A DNA stretch of 64,000 bases from Anaeramoeba flamelloides. Lineage: Eukaryota; Metamonada; Anaeramoebidae. The notes under the pieces were generated by a model. The model worked only from the letters and a program-made list of their open reading frames with translations, did no database searches and was not told the DNA's origin. The stretch lies in the NCBI GenBank assembly GCA_027625915.1, contig JANTQA010000036.1:4397501-4461500 (forward strand). Direction: 5' to 3'. A program made the position numbers and the translations under genes. Positions 22,746 to 33,879 of this stretch are shown piece by piece; position 1 is the first letter of the stretch, and the number at the start of each line of letters is the position of its first letter.

Positions 22746-23617
22746 TTACCATTGTGAAAAAAATTTGGGTCATTAAAAAAAATTGAGTCAGGTCAAAAAT
22801 TTGTTTTCATTTTTTAAATAATAAATATTAGCAAAATGATTTTTGATCAAAATAAAATTTTATGAACAAATCTTACATTTAAGAAAAACCAAAGTCATTA
22901 CCAAACATAATTTTCAAAGATAATATTATTTTGTTGCATTTTGACCATTCAGAATTACTGTGGAACTCTAAAAATACACAAATTTACTATTAATTGTATA
23001 CTTTATCAAAAATGTTAATTTTTTTTCTATTGGATTACATTCCAAGATCAAGTTAGTCCTTGTTTGGGAAGACCAAAAATTAATAACTGTTTTAAATTAA
23101 GGTTTGTCTATGGGGATTTTTAGAATTTAAATGGTTTCTAAAATCTTGGTATTTTGTTATTTTGAAGTTTTGATTGTAAAACATTAGTGGAAAACAATCT
23201 CTTTTGAAAAAATAGCTTTTTTGGAAGATTTTATTATTCAATTTGGTTTAAAAGGATATTTAAGATTAACTTTGATAAATTTGCGTTAATTAGCAATGAT
23301 AAATATCTTATTGAATTAATAGATTTTAATATTTCCTAATAAATAGTTATCTTATTTTTTAGTAAAATTTACAATTAAAATTCGCTTTTGTATTTTTAAA
23401 GTTCCACAGTAATTCTGAATGGTCAAAATGCAACAAAATAATATTATCTTTGAAAATTAGAATAGATAGTGACTTTGGTTTTTCTTAAATGTAAGATTTG
23501 TTCATAAAATTTTACTTTGATAAAAAATCATTTTGCTAATATTTATTATTTAAAAAACGAAAACAAATTTTTGACCTGACCCAATTTTTTTTAATATCCC
23601 AAATTTTTTTCACAATG
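22746..23617. mobile_element. Long inverted-repeat element with arms of about 230 bp
   Basis: The left arm (about 22746-22979) holds ATTACCATTGTGAAAAAAAT, GAGTCAGGTCAAAAATTTGT and GACCATTCAGAATTACTGTG. The right arm (about 23388-23617) holds their complements in reverse order, for example CACAGTAATTCTGAATGGTC and ACAAATTTTTGACCTGACCC. The 400-bp centre is single-copy in this window and has no ORF. The family is unassigned. The arms are close to identical, so it is one of the younger elements here. Confidence 0.65.
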
Positions 23618-23718
23618 GTTAGTTGGAATTTTTTAATTGATATGTAAATCAATTATATTTGGATATATTCCACTTCCATAATTATTAAAATATTCATTCA
23701 TTTTAACTATATTCCAGT

Positions 23719-24410
23719 CATGGGGACCCAGTTGCAGTTTAGTGAATTATATGTGTTTAAAATGTTTGAATGGATATTTAGAAGAAAAAATTTTATTCTT
23801 GGAAATTTCAAAATTGAAATCATTTTCTCACATTTTTTCTTTTTTTTTGATTTTTTTTTTGGAAACTGAATTCATTGTTTAATAATTTTTTTTAAAAAGA
23901 AAGATTTACTTTATAAAAAACGTGCTATTCTTAGTGTTAACGGAACTAAGGAAATGGTTGTATAAAAATCATATTGATTTCTATTGGAATTTTATTTGAT
24001 CTTTGATCGAAGATCAAAATTAAAAATTGTTGTATTTTTCTTAATGGGAAGAATTTTCGCTTCATTTTCATTTCCTTTTTCAAATAGAGACCACAAAAAT
24101 CCCAACACAATTCGTTTGGCGACTTGATTTCTAAAAGAAAAGTATGGAAAATGAAGTAAAAATTGTTTCGTATTTATTATTAGAATTCCAGTAGAAGAAC
24201 AAAACGAAAACATTCTTGTTTTTCTCAATGGTTACCATAAGAATTTGAGTTTTTTCAATTTTTAAGAAAATCTATTGGTTTATTAGTTTGACTTCAGACA
24301 TATATCAACAATTCTTAGAGGTGTATTTTTCTGATTATTTCTTATTTGTTCTTCAAAGGTCAATTATAAAAAATAATTTATATTTGGAAAAATTTTTTGG
24401 GATACCTTTG
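23719..24410 (+). mobile_element. Family A repeat element, copy 3
   Basis: Aligned to copy 2 from CATGGGGACCCAG to GGGATACCTTTG. It shares ACGTGCTATTCTTAGTGTTA, GGAACTAAGGAAATG and the hairpin core. Same orientation as copy 2, opposite to copy 1. Confidence 0.6.
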
Positions 24411-25500
24411 ACAGTTACAAAGTTTAGTTAAAGGGATTTTTTTAATGATTCAATTTCTAATAAACCGAGGCACTCAAAAAATCTTTTTTCAGTAATTTTA
24501 TTATAATTAAAATCAACAAAAATGGTAAAATGAAATTCCTCATATAAATTTGTTTTTAAACGTTTGTTTGGATGATCAATAATATTTTGTGTAATTAATA
24601 TAAAAATAATACTTCTAAACCCATTAATAAATTCATGATTATTTTTGATTTCTTTTTAAAAAAATTCAATATAACAAAAAATTAATTCTGATAAAATTAA
24701 AGTTGTAAAAATCAGTTAGATGGGGAAACATCATAAAACAGTTTGAATTTAACAATATTTTGAAACATATTTTTTTTATTATTATTATTATTTCATGGTT
24801 TATAATTATTATTTTTATTCTTAACATAATTAAAATATTTTATAATAGGCTGTGAATATTAATAAATTACATTCACTAAATAGTAAATTTTTAATTATTT
24901 TTCCAATCAATTTTTATAATTTTGAATCTTGTCAAAGTTGATCCTATTTTTCAAATTAATTGTTTTGCCATTAATTTTTGTTAATAATGCTTTTAATAGA
25001 TTATGTTATTTGGTTTTGTTTTGATTTAAAACATTGGTAATTATATTAAAAGCAAATTTATTAATATTATGTTGATTGTAACTTTTTATTTTTATACCCG
25101 ATTAGTTCTTAGATTAATCTACATTTCAAAAGATTAGAAATAAATACAAAATAGTAATTGTTCTTCATAATTTTTGGATAATAATGCCCTTTAATTCATA
25201 AAGCAGTAATATGATTAATTAAATAATTGTTTGATCATTCAATAATTATTTGATCATTCTTTTGATACTTTATCATTCTTTTCTTATTTATTTTGTTTTA
25301 TTATTATTCTTCTTCTCCAAGTCGCTATTCTTTAATTTTTTCATCTTGATTTCTGATCATTCACTCTGTCTGCACACACCGTCCCATCATTAAAATCTGA
25401 AAATTATTCATCAAATTTTTGAAGTACAAACAAACTAGATTTGTTGTTGATTAATTTTTCTGTTTGATGCTCTTATCAAAATAAAGAATAATTTTGGAAC
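24411..25500. other. Intergenic, no gene seen
   Basis: A/T-rich. A relatively GC-richer patch at about 25310-25400 (with TCTGCACACACCGTCCCATC) may be part of a spliced gene on either strand, but nothing firm can be drawn. Confidence 0.45.
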
Positions 25501-25553
25501 TCGATTCACTTGGTTCTTGAAATGTTGAAACTTCAAACTTGGTTCATTGTTGA

Positions 25554-25665
25554 AATTTGTTTTTTTTTTTTTACCCACCAAATAATCCCAAAGTGTGGTT
25601 TCAAAAATTCTTGGAAGAATTCGAAACCTTTAGCCGTCCTAGAAGTTTTAAACAACACACATGAT
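25554..25665. other. Coding-like stretch, strand undecided
   Basis: Plus strand: an ATG-less frame reads NNPKVWFQKFLEEFETFS then RPRSFKQHT and TGA. The phrase resembles the start of PRA1/YIP3 proteins (W-x-x-F-x-x-x-x-x-F-S-R-P), but the rest of that family is absent. Minus strand: between an acceptor CTTCTAG and a donor TGG/GTAAAA it reads TAKGFEFFQEFLKPHFGIIW. Both have reasonable codons. It lies just 3' of the eS12 gene. Confidence 0.25.
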
Positions 25666-25984
25666 AAAAAAAATATTTTGTGTATTGGTTTAAAAAATCT
25701 CAAGCACAGTTTCACATTATGATTTTTTTTGAAAAGGATAAATAAATAAACAAAAAAAAATAAAAAAAGAAAATAAAAAAAGCAAAAGTCAAAAATAAAA
25801 AAAAAAAAAGAAAAAAAAAAAAATAAATTCTTTTGAAAAAAGTTACTTGGTAATCCCAAGTATCTCTATAATTTATTTGCTTCTTTTTTCGTTTTTAGAA
25901 AGAAAAGTTTTTGAGAAAAATACCCACAAAACGTTCTTGTTTAAAAAAAAATTAGTTTCATAAGAAATAGCAATTAAATATTGC

Positions 25985-26440
25985 TTAGTTTTTGTTGAAA
26001 CTTTTGAGAACAATGTTCAAGGCTTGGTTTTGATCACCGTATTCTTTTACAACAACACAAGAAGTTTTGATGATTTTTTGTGCAACACCTTCTTCATCGA
26101 TTTTACATAATCCAACCCATTCACCTAAGGATTCACGAGATGGAGCCTTGATCAATTGGATGTTGTTTTCAGAGCAGAGTGTGGTGATTACGTTGACGTA
26201 TTTTGGATCATCAACATCGGAGGCAAGAACACATAATCTTGCTCTTCCAGAGTCAAGTGCTCTGATCGATTCATTAAGACCCTTAGCGAGGGAGTCATTA
26301 CGGAGTGCAGATTTGAGTACACTTTGGACAGCGGTCATAAGATCCATGCTTTCTTCTTCAACTTCAGATCCAGATTCTTCGTTGATTTCTTCTTCTTCAG
26401 ATCCGCTTAATTTTTCTTCTTTAATTTGTTCTTCAGACAT
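25985..26440 (-). CDS. RPS12: Small-subunit ribosomal protein eS12
   Basis: A 151-residue protein (eukaryotic eS12 is usually about 130-145). Residues 1-31 are an acidic Glu/Ser extension. From 32 on it follows eS12 closely: DLMTAVQSVLKSALRNDSLA (33-52), ALDSGRARLCVLASDVDDP (61-79), VNVITTLCSENNIQLIKAPS (82-101), LGEWVGLCKIDEEG (104-117) and CVVVKEYG (127-134). This is the L7Ae/eS12 fold, a component of the beak of the cytosolic 40S subunit. ATG at 26440, TAA at 25985-25987, no intron in the coding part. The codon choice (GAA, CAA, TTC, ATC, CGT/AGA) marks it as highly expressed compared with neighbours. A TTTAG acceptor-like site about 20 bases upstream of the ATG suggests a 5'-UTR intron. 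Confidence 0.97.
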   Translation of the reverse strand: MSEEQIKEEKLSGSEEEEINEESGSEVEEESMDLMTAVQSVLKSALRNDSLAKGLNESIRALDSGRARLCVLASDVDDPKYVNVITTLCSENNIQLIKAPSRESLGEWVGLCKIDEEGVAQKIIKTSCVVVKEYGDQNQALNIVLKSFNKN

Positions 26441-26773
26441 TTGAAAAGTGTTGTTTTTCTAAATTGTTTAGGTGCAAGATTGAAAATAGGATAATAATAA
26501 AAAAGCAAAAGTTATATAAAAAAAAATCTAAAATTAAAAAAAAAAAAAAAAAAAGAAAACTAAAAAAATTACAATTTTTGAGAGATTTAATAAAAAAATG
26601 AAAACGAACAACAAATTAATGGGATTTCTGATTGGGAAAGTTAATTTTTACAACGAGAAATTCATAATGTGTCTCAAGTATTGTATTAGATTATTTCAAG
26701 AATTTTGGTATTTTCTGTTTTTATTTTTTTCCATACTGGTTATCACACAGCACGAATAATACAAACAAAATAA

Positions 26774-26947
26774 ACACTTTCAAGACTTTACAGCACTTTC
26801 AGATCAACAATCTGTAAGATTTTCGTTTCTGATAATTTTCATATTTGTTCGATTTTATACTTGAGGAAAATTGAAAAAAAGGCTGGATATGAAAACGAGT
26901 CCAGAAATGAATACCAAATTTTTAAGAAGAGGGAAATTGTTATGTAA
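26774..26947 (+). other. ATG-less coding-like frame upstream of eS12
   Basis: Fifty-seven codons stop to stop, including RKIEKKAGYENESRNEYQIF and KKREIVM before TAA. A GTAAGA donor-like site (26815) splits it. It could be an exon of a divergent gene or just the eS12 promoter region. No family recognised. Confidence 0.2.
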
Positions 26948-27119
26948 TTGCAAATAATTTAAAAGCAAACCCCTTTTCGAAATAAGAATCAAAATTTTTT
27001 ATGAGCCAAGTAATAAACATAAGTAAAGTTCATTAAAGTAAGGGTATATGTAGAACACTTTTTTAATTGTTTGATAGCCGTGAGTACAGCTACTTTTTTT
27101 AAAAACATCATAGGGTTTT

Positions 27120-27300
27120 ATACTTGTATTTGAATCCTAAACAGGGAGAATTTTCACTTCATTTCAATTTCCCTTTTCAAATAGAGACTACGAACCCCAA
27201 CCTACTTTGTTTGAGAAAACTCTTTTAGTAAAGATAAATATGGAAAATTCAGTGAAAATTTTGTCCCATTTAGAATTCAAATACCAGTAGAGGTTTGTTA
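27120..27300. repeat. Hairpin core of family A
   Basis: GTATTTGAATCCTAAACAGG through AATTCAAATACCAGTAGAGG is a palindrome equivalent to the central hairpin of the family A elements, without their ends. Confidence 0.45.
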
Positions 27301-27519
27301 AAGTTTGGACAATCATACTTTTTGATTATTGTTTTTTGATTGAATGAATATTGTTTGGTAAGAGTGTAATTTCATTAATCATCATTCAAAAAAGTGGGTG
27401 AATGATAATTTAAAAAATTTGATTCTTAAAAAATATAATTATTGTTCAAGGACTATTCTCTATTATTTTTTTTTTTTTTTTGTTAACCAATTTCTACATA
27501 AGGTTTCCTACTCTAGAAA

Positions 27520-27632
27520 CAAGTTTGATATTGAAAATGAAAAGGGGTTTTCAAATCTAAGTAATTGGCTAAATTATTTTCTCAATCTTTATTAAATTTA
27601 GGAAACAAATTTAATAGAGATTTGTCCCTTAA
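27520..27632. repeat. Right end of a family P (TTAA) element
   Basis: AAATCTAAGTAATTGGC, then TTTATTAAATTTA, then AGATTTGTCCCTTAA parallels the last 110 bases of the element at 6584-7522. No matching left end was found, so it is truncated or too decayed to follow. Confidence 0.5.
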
Positions 27633-27773
27633 GAACAAAATAATTTTCTGAATGTCAACAGTAATGGACTCTATCCAGGGATTTTTTTCATGAGTTCCAT
27701 TTTTTTTCATGACTAAACATAATATTTTTGAAAAATATGAATTTAAGGTCTACCCTCACTTAAGAATGAAAAA

Positions 27774-27922
27774 CCCTTAACTTGTGTAGGGTGAAAGGGG
27801 TTGTTATTTTGGTTTTTATTTCATCAATCTTAATCTTTAAAAGAATTTTAATGTTAATTAAAAAATTAAGATTGATCCACTAAGAACAACAATAACATAC
27901 CCTTTCAATTACCACAAGTTAA
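27774..27922. repeat. Imperfect hairpin of about 150 bp
   Basis: CCTTAACTTGTG, GAAAGGGGTTGTTATT and TCAATCTTAATC are mirrored by GATTAAGATTGA-type sequence, AACAATAACATACCCTTTC and CACAAGTTAATG. It looks like another small foldback element. Confidence 0.5.
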
Positions 27923-28375
27923 TGTTTTTTTATTACTCCAAAATTGAAAACTCAAAAAAATAAAATTTTTATTCTCAAAATTAAACAAACCTTTCAAAAA
28001 AAGATCCCTTTTATCCCTTGTCATCTTTTAGCGACAGAAATTTAACTCAATATGCAAAAGAAGTTATAAAAAAATGAATGTAAAAAAAAACAAATATCAG
28101 CTCAATATATTTTGTAATTTTTGTTTGAAATAAACTAGGTATTTTGAAAAAAAAAATTTATTTTTTTTTTACAAAATTTGATAAATTTACTAGTTTAAAT
28201 AATATTATTTGTTGATAAATAAAATGAATAAAAAATTTAAGTCAATTTTCCAAAAAATGATTTTCAAAGTTTTATAAAAATCAAATTCGATAAAAATTAA
28301 AATAAATATTAATTTAATTTTTCCTTTTAGAATTGTTAATTCTAGTGATTTTATTTTAATTCCTATTTTTGTGAT

Positions 28376-28436
28376 TTTTTTGGAAATATGAACTCAAATT
28401 TTGTTCCTTTTTTTTGCAATTAACACTATAATTTTC
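28376..28436. repeat. Half-copy of palindromic family E
   Basis: GGAAATATGAACTCAAATTTTGTTC followed by TTTTGCAATTAACACTATAA corresponds to the family E right arm. Confidence 0.35.
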
Positions 28437-28984
28437 AGAAATGAGATAAAATAATAATTATGGATAACTTATTTCGCAAGAAACTCTTTTTTAAAAATAA
28501 TTCCAATCATAAAATTTTAACACATTTTCAAAAGCAAAAAATTTCAGATTAATATTTAATACTTTTTTAATCTAGCAAACAATATAAATAACATTTTTTT
28601 TCCATGATTATTTATTACAAAACCTTTTAGATACCATTTTTATTACATATTTGTTAGTGTTAAAGGAAAAAATAATATTTACTAAAGTACTTGAGGGTTT
28701 AATTCAAATAGTATTTTTTTTTTCAATTGATCAATTTTTTTTTTTTTTATGGTATTCAAAAATGAGTTTTCAATTACAAGAATTTCAAAACTAATTAAAT
28801 ATCAAAAAAATAAATAAATGGGAAAAAGTATTCTATAAAATTTAAAATACAAACAAATTAAAGAATCGATGAATAAAATTTTTATTTAAATTATGCTGGT
28901 TCCCTGATAACAATATAAAAAAATCTTTTTAAATTGAGACAATGATATTCATGAGAAAAAAATATAATGTATATTATATTAAAG

Positions 28985-29560
28985 AATGAGGAATAAATAT
29001 ACAACTATTTAAACTAAAACTCAAAATTTCCCACACAGCTAAAATTATTCAAGGAATCACAATAATTCAATTTCATCCAAATTGGAAATACTTTTGATTT
29101 TTGTAATATATGAAAATCATTTTTTCATCTTTTTATTTTTTTGTTTTCGTTTCATTTTTTGAATTATGTAACTTGTTTCTTTTGATCATTTTTTTTTCAA
29201 CAATTAATATTATGCTTTATTAGAGTTGTTAAAAATAGAAAAAATCAAATACAATTAGTTGATGGGCATTTAAACATTTGATAGATCAATGTTCCTACTA
29301 GAATATAAACAAATTTAACAATGTATTGTTTTATTGTGCTCTCTCCAAAAATTTTGACACACCTATAATTTATTAGTATTGATAATTCTTTATTTGTTAT
29401 TTTGTGGGTATTGTAATTTTTAAACAATTGTTAAAATTTCAATTATCAAATGGTTCTAATTTGGTATTTCTTCTGAAATTTATTAAATAAGATTTTTTTT
29501 TTGAAAAATCGAATTTTGGGGTGTTGAAATTTTTGAATTGGAGTTTACTCTAAAGTTTAT
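28985..29560 (+). repeat. Dispersed repeat matching the region after the 62-kb LINE, copy 1
   Basis: Nearly colinear with 62360-62910: TTCCCACACAGCTAAAA, ATATGAAAATCATTTTTTC, TAATTTATTAGTATTGATAA, and AAATCGAATTTTGG in the same order. Because the second copy directly follows a LINE reverse transcriptase on the same strand, this is probably a 5'-truncated LINE insertion consisting of the 3' region only. Inference. Confidence 0.55.
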
Positions 29561-29624
29561 TAAGAATATATGAGAATATATTTAAATCATATATTTAACT
29601 CAATTCTTATACAGTCTCCAAAAA

Positions 29625-30060
29625 AGCCATTTTGTTTTTTTTTGAGCTGTCTTTTTATTTGAAAATCAATAGTTTTTTATTAGGTTTTTGTATTTTATTT
29701 GTGAAGTGTTCTAGGGTTTTTTGAGTTTTCTATTTATTTGGAAAATCATTAGATTTTCGTTAGTTTTTTTAATTACTTCTTGAAATAAACAGAAAATTTT
29801 AATCAATTTTCGGTTTATTTCAAAAAGTAAAAAAAACCTCGAACACATCACAAATAAAATAGAAAACCTAAAAAAACCTAAATAAAATCTATTGAGTTTC
29901 CAAATAAAATAGAAAACTCAAAAAACCCCTAGAAAACTTCACAAATAAAATAGAAAACCATAAAAAACTTCGAATACTTAACAAATAAAACAGAAAGTTT
30001 CAAGAAAACCTAGGTACTCTATGACACTCTAAAACACTATCTAAAACCATAAACAACTAT
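29625..30060. repeat. Hairpin-rich repeat, family F
   Basis: Contains GAGTTTTCTATTTATTTGG and, further on, repeated CAAATAAAATAGAAAAC and complements, ending with CAAGAAAACCTAGGTACTC. It can form several nested stems. Confidence 0.45.
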
Positions 30061-31082
30061 TTCGAGTTTTTTTCATATTATATAACCTAAAAAATATAAC
30101 GTATGTGATGATTTTTCCATAAAAAATTAAAATATAAGTATATAATTCTAAAATAAAGACAAAAAAAAAAAAAACGATAAAGAAAAGCAAAAATTTGAAG
30201 AAATTCAAAAAATAAATATATTAAAAGAAATTAATTTAAAGTTTTTAATTGTATCCAGGAATTTCAAAAGGATGTTTTTTTTTATATATATCATTTTTAT
30301 TAAAATTTCAAAATTGCCACCTTTATTCTACATGGATTGCCTTACAATCCCCACAAGAAAGTAATTTGTATACAATGTAAATCAAATATAACAAGAATTT
30401 AAATTAATCTTTCTGTTTGCCAATGACTATAACCATTTACAAACCATATGACTGATTAATTTTCGAGTTCTCCACCTTTTAATTAAAAAAATAAAAAAAA
30501 AAAATAAAACTCAAAAAAAGGAAAGTAATTTATCAAAAAATTCTTTTTTTCACACTTATAATAGGTTATAAGGTGGAAAAAATTAATCTAAGAACCAAAA
30601 TTTTGTGTAATTGCATCCTTAATACAAGTTAATATATTTTTTTCTTTTTTTTTCTACAATAGTGACACTTTAAATAAATAATAAAAGAGTAAAATATATA
30701 ATCATAATAAAATATAAAAAAATAATTCTATAAAGTTGAAAAGTTTCAAGTAGAATTATTCAATTATATTAATTATATACTAAAAATTATTATTTTGTTT
30801 TTTTAAATTGTTAAATGTACCCTCAAACAAAAATCAGTGCCTATAATAACTAAAATATACTAGAAGTATATATTAATATCATCAAATTAAACCAAGACTA
30901 CTTAAATAATACTGATGGGTGTTTAAAATATTCAGGAAAATTCCCGAAAATACTAGTAATTTTTTTAACTATGAAATACAACTTTTGAAGAACTTTAAAA
31001 AACTCAAGCATCCAAAGAGATACATTTATTGAAAAATAATATTTTTATATTCAACAATTTTTTTTTTTTTGAATTTCCTTCC

Positions 31083-31538
31083 TTAAACGGTTGAAAAGTT
31101 TTTTTTCTCTTTTTTAGTATCTTTGGAATATATTTGAGTATTTTCGTAAGGGTTAATGTATTTCAGAGCACCTATGAGTGTGGTATAGAGTGTGTACTGG
31201 GCTAGATAAACACAATTTCTCTTCTGGAATGAAAAGTTAAATATGATTTGGTTGAGTTTTGGTTGACTTGGGTGCAGAAGGGTATATATATATTAATTCG
31301 ATACCACTCAGTTATTTTTAGATTACTTTGTAAAGACAATAATGTCTTTATAAAATATAGAGTAATGATATTTAATTAGAAATTATCTTATGAAAAACAT
31401 TTTCTAAAAGTTGTGAATAACATTTAGAAATGATCATAAATGGTACAGAAATTAAAGATACCAATTTCTTTCACACAAAATGGGTTGAAAATTATTCGCA
31501 AAAATTTTTATTTTTCCTACTGATAAGCTTGGAGCCAT
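31083..31538 (-). CDS. Candidate two-exon small protein gene, unrecognised
   Basis: On the minus strand an ATG at 31538 starts MAPSLSVGKIKIFANNFQ and so on up to a GTATCT donor at 31461. A 195-nt intron with a TTCTAAT branch-like site ends CACCCAAG, and exon 2 (31266-31083) reads QPKLNQIIFNFSFQKRN, CVYLAQYTLYTTLIGALKYI and NPYENTQIYSK to TAA. Lengths fit exactly (77 + 184 nt = 87 codons, 86 residues). Exon 2 has clearly non-random codons (CTC, GCC, CAG, TAC) in an A/T desert, so it is the better supported part; exon 1 is tentative. No family recognised. The gene lies about 450 bases downstream of, and on the same strand as, the HSPA12-like gene. Confidence 0.42.
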
Positions 31539-31989
31539 AATAATTTTTTTTTCTATATTAAAATACCAAATTTACCATTAAACTGAGTTTATTGGCACTA
31601 GATTTTCTTATAATTTGATCAAAAAGTACTTTTTAATGTGGTAAAAAAATTTTTCAAGTCTTTTTGATTTTCGGGTATTTTCGGGAACATTTGAGAGATC
31701 AAATAGTGATAATTATCTCAAAAAAACAATAATTACAAAAGATAATTAATTTGAATTTTAAAAAAAATATCTGATGAATAAATAGGGATATGAAAAAATA
31801 AAATGAGATTTTGCAATAATAAATCTGAAATTTATTATTATTCTTGTTTTTGTGTCAAAACTGGAGAAACAGACCTAGAAAAAAAATGAGAATTCATCAA
31901 AATAAAAATGTTGTTTTCAATTAAATTAAAAAAAAAAATAAGTTTATTGTCAATAAAATTTCTCAAATATAAAGTAACCGTATACCAAA

Positions 31990-33816
31990 CTAATTGTCAA
32001 CATAATTCAAAGACAATTTTTTTCTGATCCTTGGATCAGGAAGATATTTCATAAAAATTTGGATTTCTGTTGTTGCAAAATGGAAAGAAACCTCAACCTT
32101 TTTTTGTACATAAGCCAGATTGGATTCTGGTATTTCGATTATAACAGAACCCATTATTTTAGCACCAGGTGAATCAGAGTAAACAGATTTATAGTTTGGA
32201 TCCCACTTCTTGTTTTCACATCTTATAATTTTAAAAATAATCTTTTTTTGGTTTTCTTTGAGGGGGTTATGCTTTTTTATGATGGGCTCTGACAATTTTA
32301 TTGTATCTCCTTTAAAAATAAATGGCTGGATCACATTTCGACAACGTTCAATACTTTGGTTATTACTATTTTTGATAGTTTCCTTTCTTTTTGGGTCATG
32401 GATTTGTGGATTAAAAATGGGTTTGTGTAAAATACCATAAGTAAATTGAGATCTTCTGGTTGCAACGATATTTGGGTCAAAGCCAAAAAGAACAGCTCCA
32501 ATAACAATCGATTTGTCTGGATAAGGAGATAGGAAATATTGACAATTTTTACCTAATTTCTTTTCAACTGATTTCCTAAAATAATCACAATTTGATAACC
32601 CTCCAGTAAAAAACACAATGTCTGTTTGTCTGAGTATTTCTGAGGTTTGTCTCAAATTATTTAAATATTCTTTTAATTTATCAATAGGCTCCTTAAAAAA
32701 GGATTTTATTCGATCTCCTTTAATTATCAATGAGTATTCATCCTCATTCCATTCTATTTCAGACAAAACAGAATTTTGATTTCTTTCATTAAATTGTTCA
32801 GCCAAATCTTCAAAATCCTTGATTCCAAACTTTTTTTTTAGATATTTAATAATAATATTGGGAATTTCAATAGCGTTTTCTTTCTTTTCAGTCAGATCTC
32901 TTTCAATTTGGGTTCCTATTTTAATCGTGTCCCATTGATTTAATAATTTTAAAAATCCTTTTGGACAGTTCTTTTTGAATTGATTGAATTGGTTATCATT
33001 TAAATTCAAAAAACTTTGGAAAAATTCAATAAATTGTTGATCAATATAAATAGATCCAAAATCTCCTCCTTTGGGAACCATCAAGACTTCAAACTCTTTT
33101 ATTTTTTTATTTTCAATTGTTGCTTTCATCAATGTGATATCAATTGTTCCTCCTCCTGCATCTACAACCAATAACTTTTTATTATTAAGTTCATCCAAAT
33201 TGTTTCTTTGGTCTTGGAAAAAATCTAAAGCAGCAACTTCAGGTTCATAACAAAATAATAAATGTGAAGAATTTTTTTCAGAAATCAGTCCTGCTTTATA
33301 AAATGCAATTCTCATGATTTCTTTGGCTTGATCTTCCCAAATCGCAGGAACAGTTAATACCCATTGGATTTTATCTTTATCGACTTTTATTTTATTATTT
33401 GAATTCTTTACAGATTCAACAAATTTTTTATTTATAAATCGAAATAACATAGCTAAAACCTTGATAAATTTCCATTTTTTTCCGGAATAAGATCGTATTT
33501 TTGGATTTAATGAATCATTTTGATATAATTTCATTTTGAAATATTTGAATAATTGATAATTGTCAATTTCATTGTTTCTCAAACCTAAATATTTTGTTTC
33601 GGCAGATTTTCCAAATAAAATTGGTTTCCATTTGTTTTGGTTGCCTCTTTTTTTAAATAAAATAATTGTTTTGGTTTTATAATTTTGATCTTTTGGATCT
33701 AATTTGATTTTTTCCATATCTGGGGTATTTATTTGATTTCTTGAAACATTATCAACTGAAAACATCCACGTTGCCCCAGTTCGAGATGTTCCAAAATCAA
33801 TTGCACAAACTATACT
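31990..33816 (-). CDS. HSPA12-like Hsp70 family protein, copy 1
   Basis: About 608-620 residues. Numbering from a possible TTG at 33852, it shows AIDFGTSRTG (17-26, phosphate loop 1), KYFKMKLY (103-110), WVLTVPAIWEDQAKEIM (164-180), LLVVDAGGGTIDITL (227-241, phosphate loop 2), PKGGDFGSIYIDQQF (260-274), DIVFFTGGLSNCDYF (411-425, adenosine motif), and IGAVLFGFDPNIVATRRSQFTYG (451-473). The tryptophan-bearing VPAIW motif, the RRSQFTYG junction and the short beta-rich C-terminal part are typical of HSPA12A/B rather than DnaK-type Hsp70; no EEVD or canonical peptide-binding domain is present. The first in-frame ATG falls after phosphate loop 1, so the true start is in an upstream exon. By comparison with copy 2 the acceptor may be at 33815 (CCAAG, then T ATA GTT). 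The Lys-rich codons before that may be intronic. TAA at 31990-31992. Confidence 0.9.
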   Translation of the reverse strand, partial: SIVCAIDFGTSRTGATWMFSVDNVSRNQINTPDMEKIKLDPKDQNYKTKTIILFKKRGNQNKWKPILFGKSAETKYLGLRNNEIDNYQLFKYFKMKLYQNDSLNPKIRSYSGKKWKFIKVLAMLFRFINKKFVESVKNSNNKIKVDKDKIQWVLTVPAIWEDQAKEIMRIAFYKAGLISEKNSSHLLFCYEPEVAALDFFQDQRNNLDELNNKKLLVVDAGGGTIDITLMKATIENKKIKEFEVLMVPKGGDFGSIYIDQQFIEFFQSFLNLNDNQFNQFKKNCPKGFLKLLNQWDTIKIGTQIERDLTEKKENAIEIPNIIIKYLKKKFGIKDFEDLAEQFNERNQNSVLSEIEWNEDEYSLIIKGDRIKSFFKEPIDKLKEYLNNLRQTSEILRQTDIVFFTGGLSNCDYFRKSVEKKLGKNCQYFLSPYPDKSIVIGAVLFGFDPNIVATRRSQFTYGILHKPIFNPQIHDPKRKETIKNSNNQSIERCRNVIQPFIFKGDTIKLSEPIIKKHNPLKENQKKIIFKIIRCENKKWDPNYKSVYSDSPGAKIMGSVIIEIPESNLAYVQKKVEVSFHFATTEIQIFMKYLPDPRIRKKLSLNYVDN

Positions 33817-33879
33817 TGGTTTTTTCTTTTTTTTATTGTTTTTCCTTTGCAAAAATATTAAAAAATAAATTATAATAAT

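Noticed and set aside
25533-25859. 108-codon Phe-rich minus-strand frame as a single gene
   Set aside because: Most of it is a translated A-run; only the small part at 25554-25665 looks coding and is listed as undecided.
26067-26444. 125-codon frame antisense to eS12
   Set aside because: Shadow of a well-conserved ribosomal gene.
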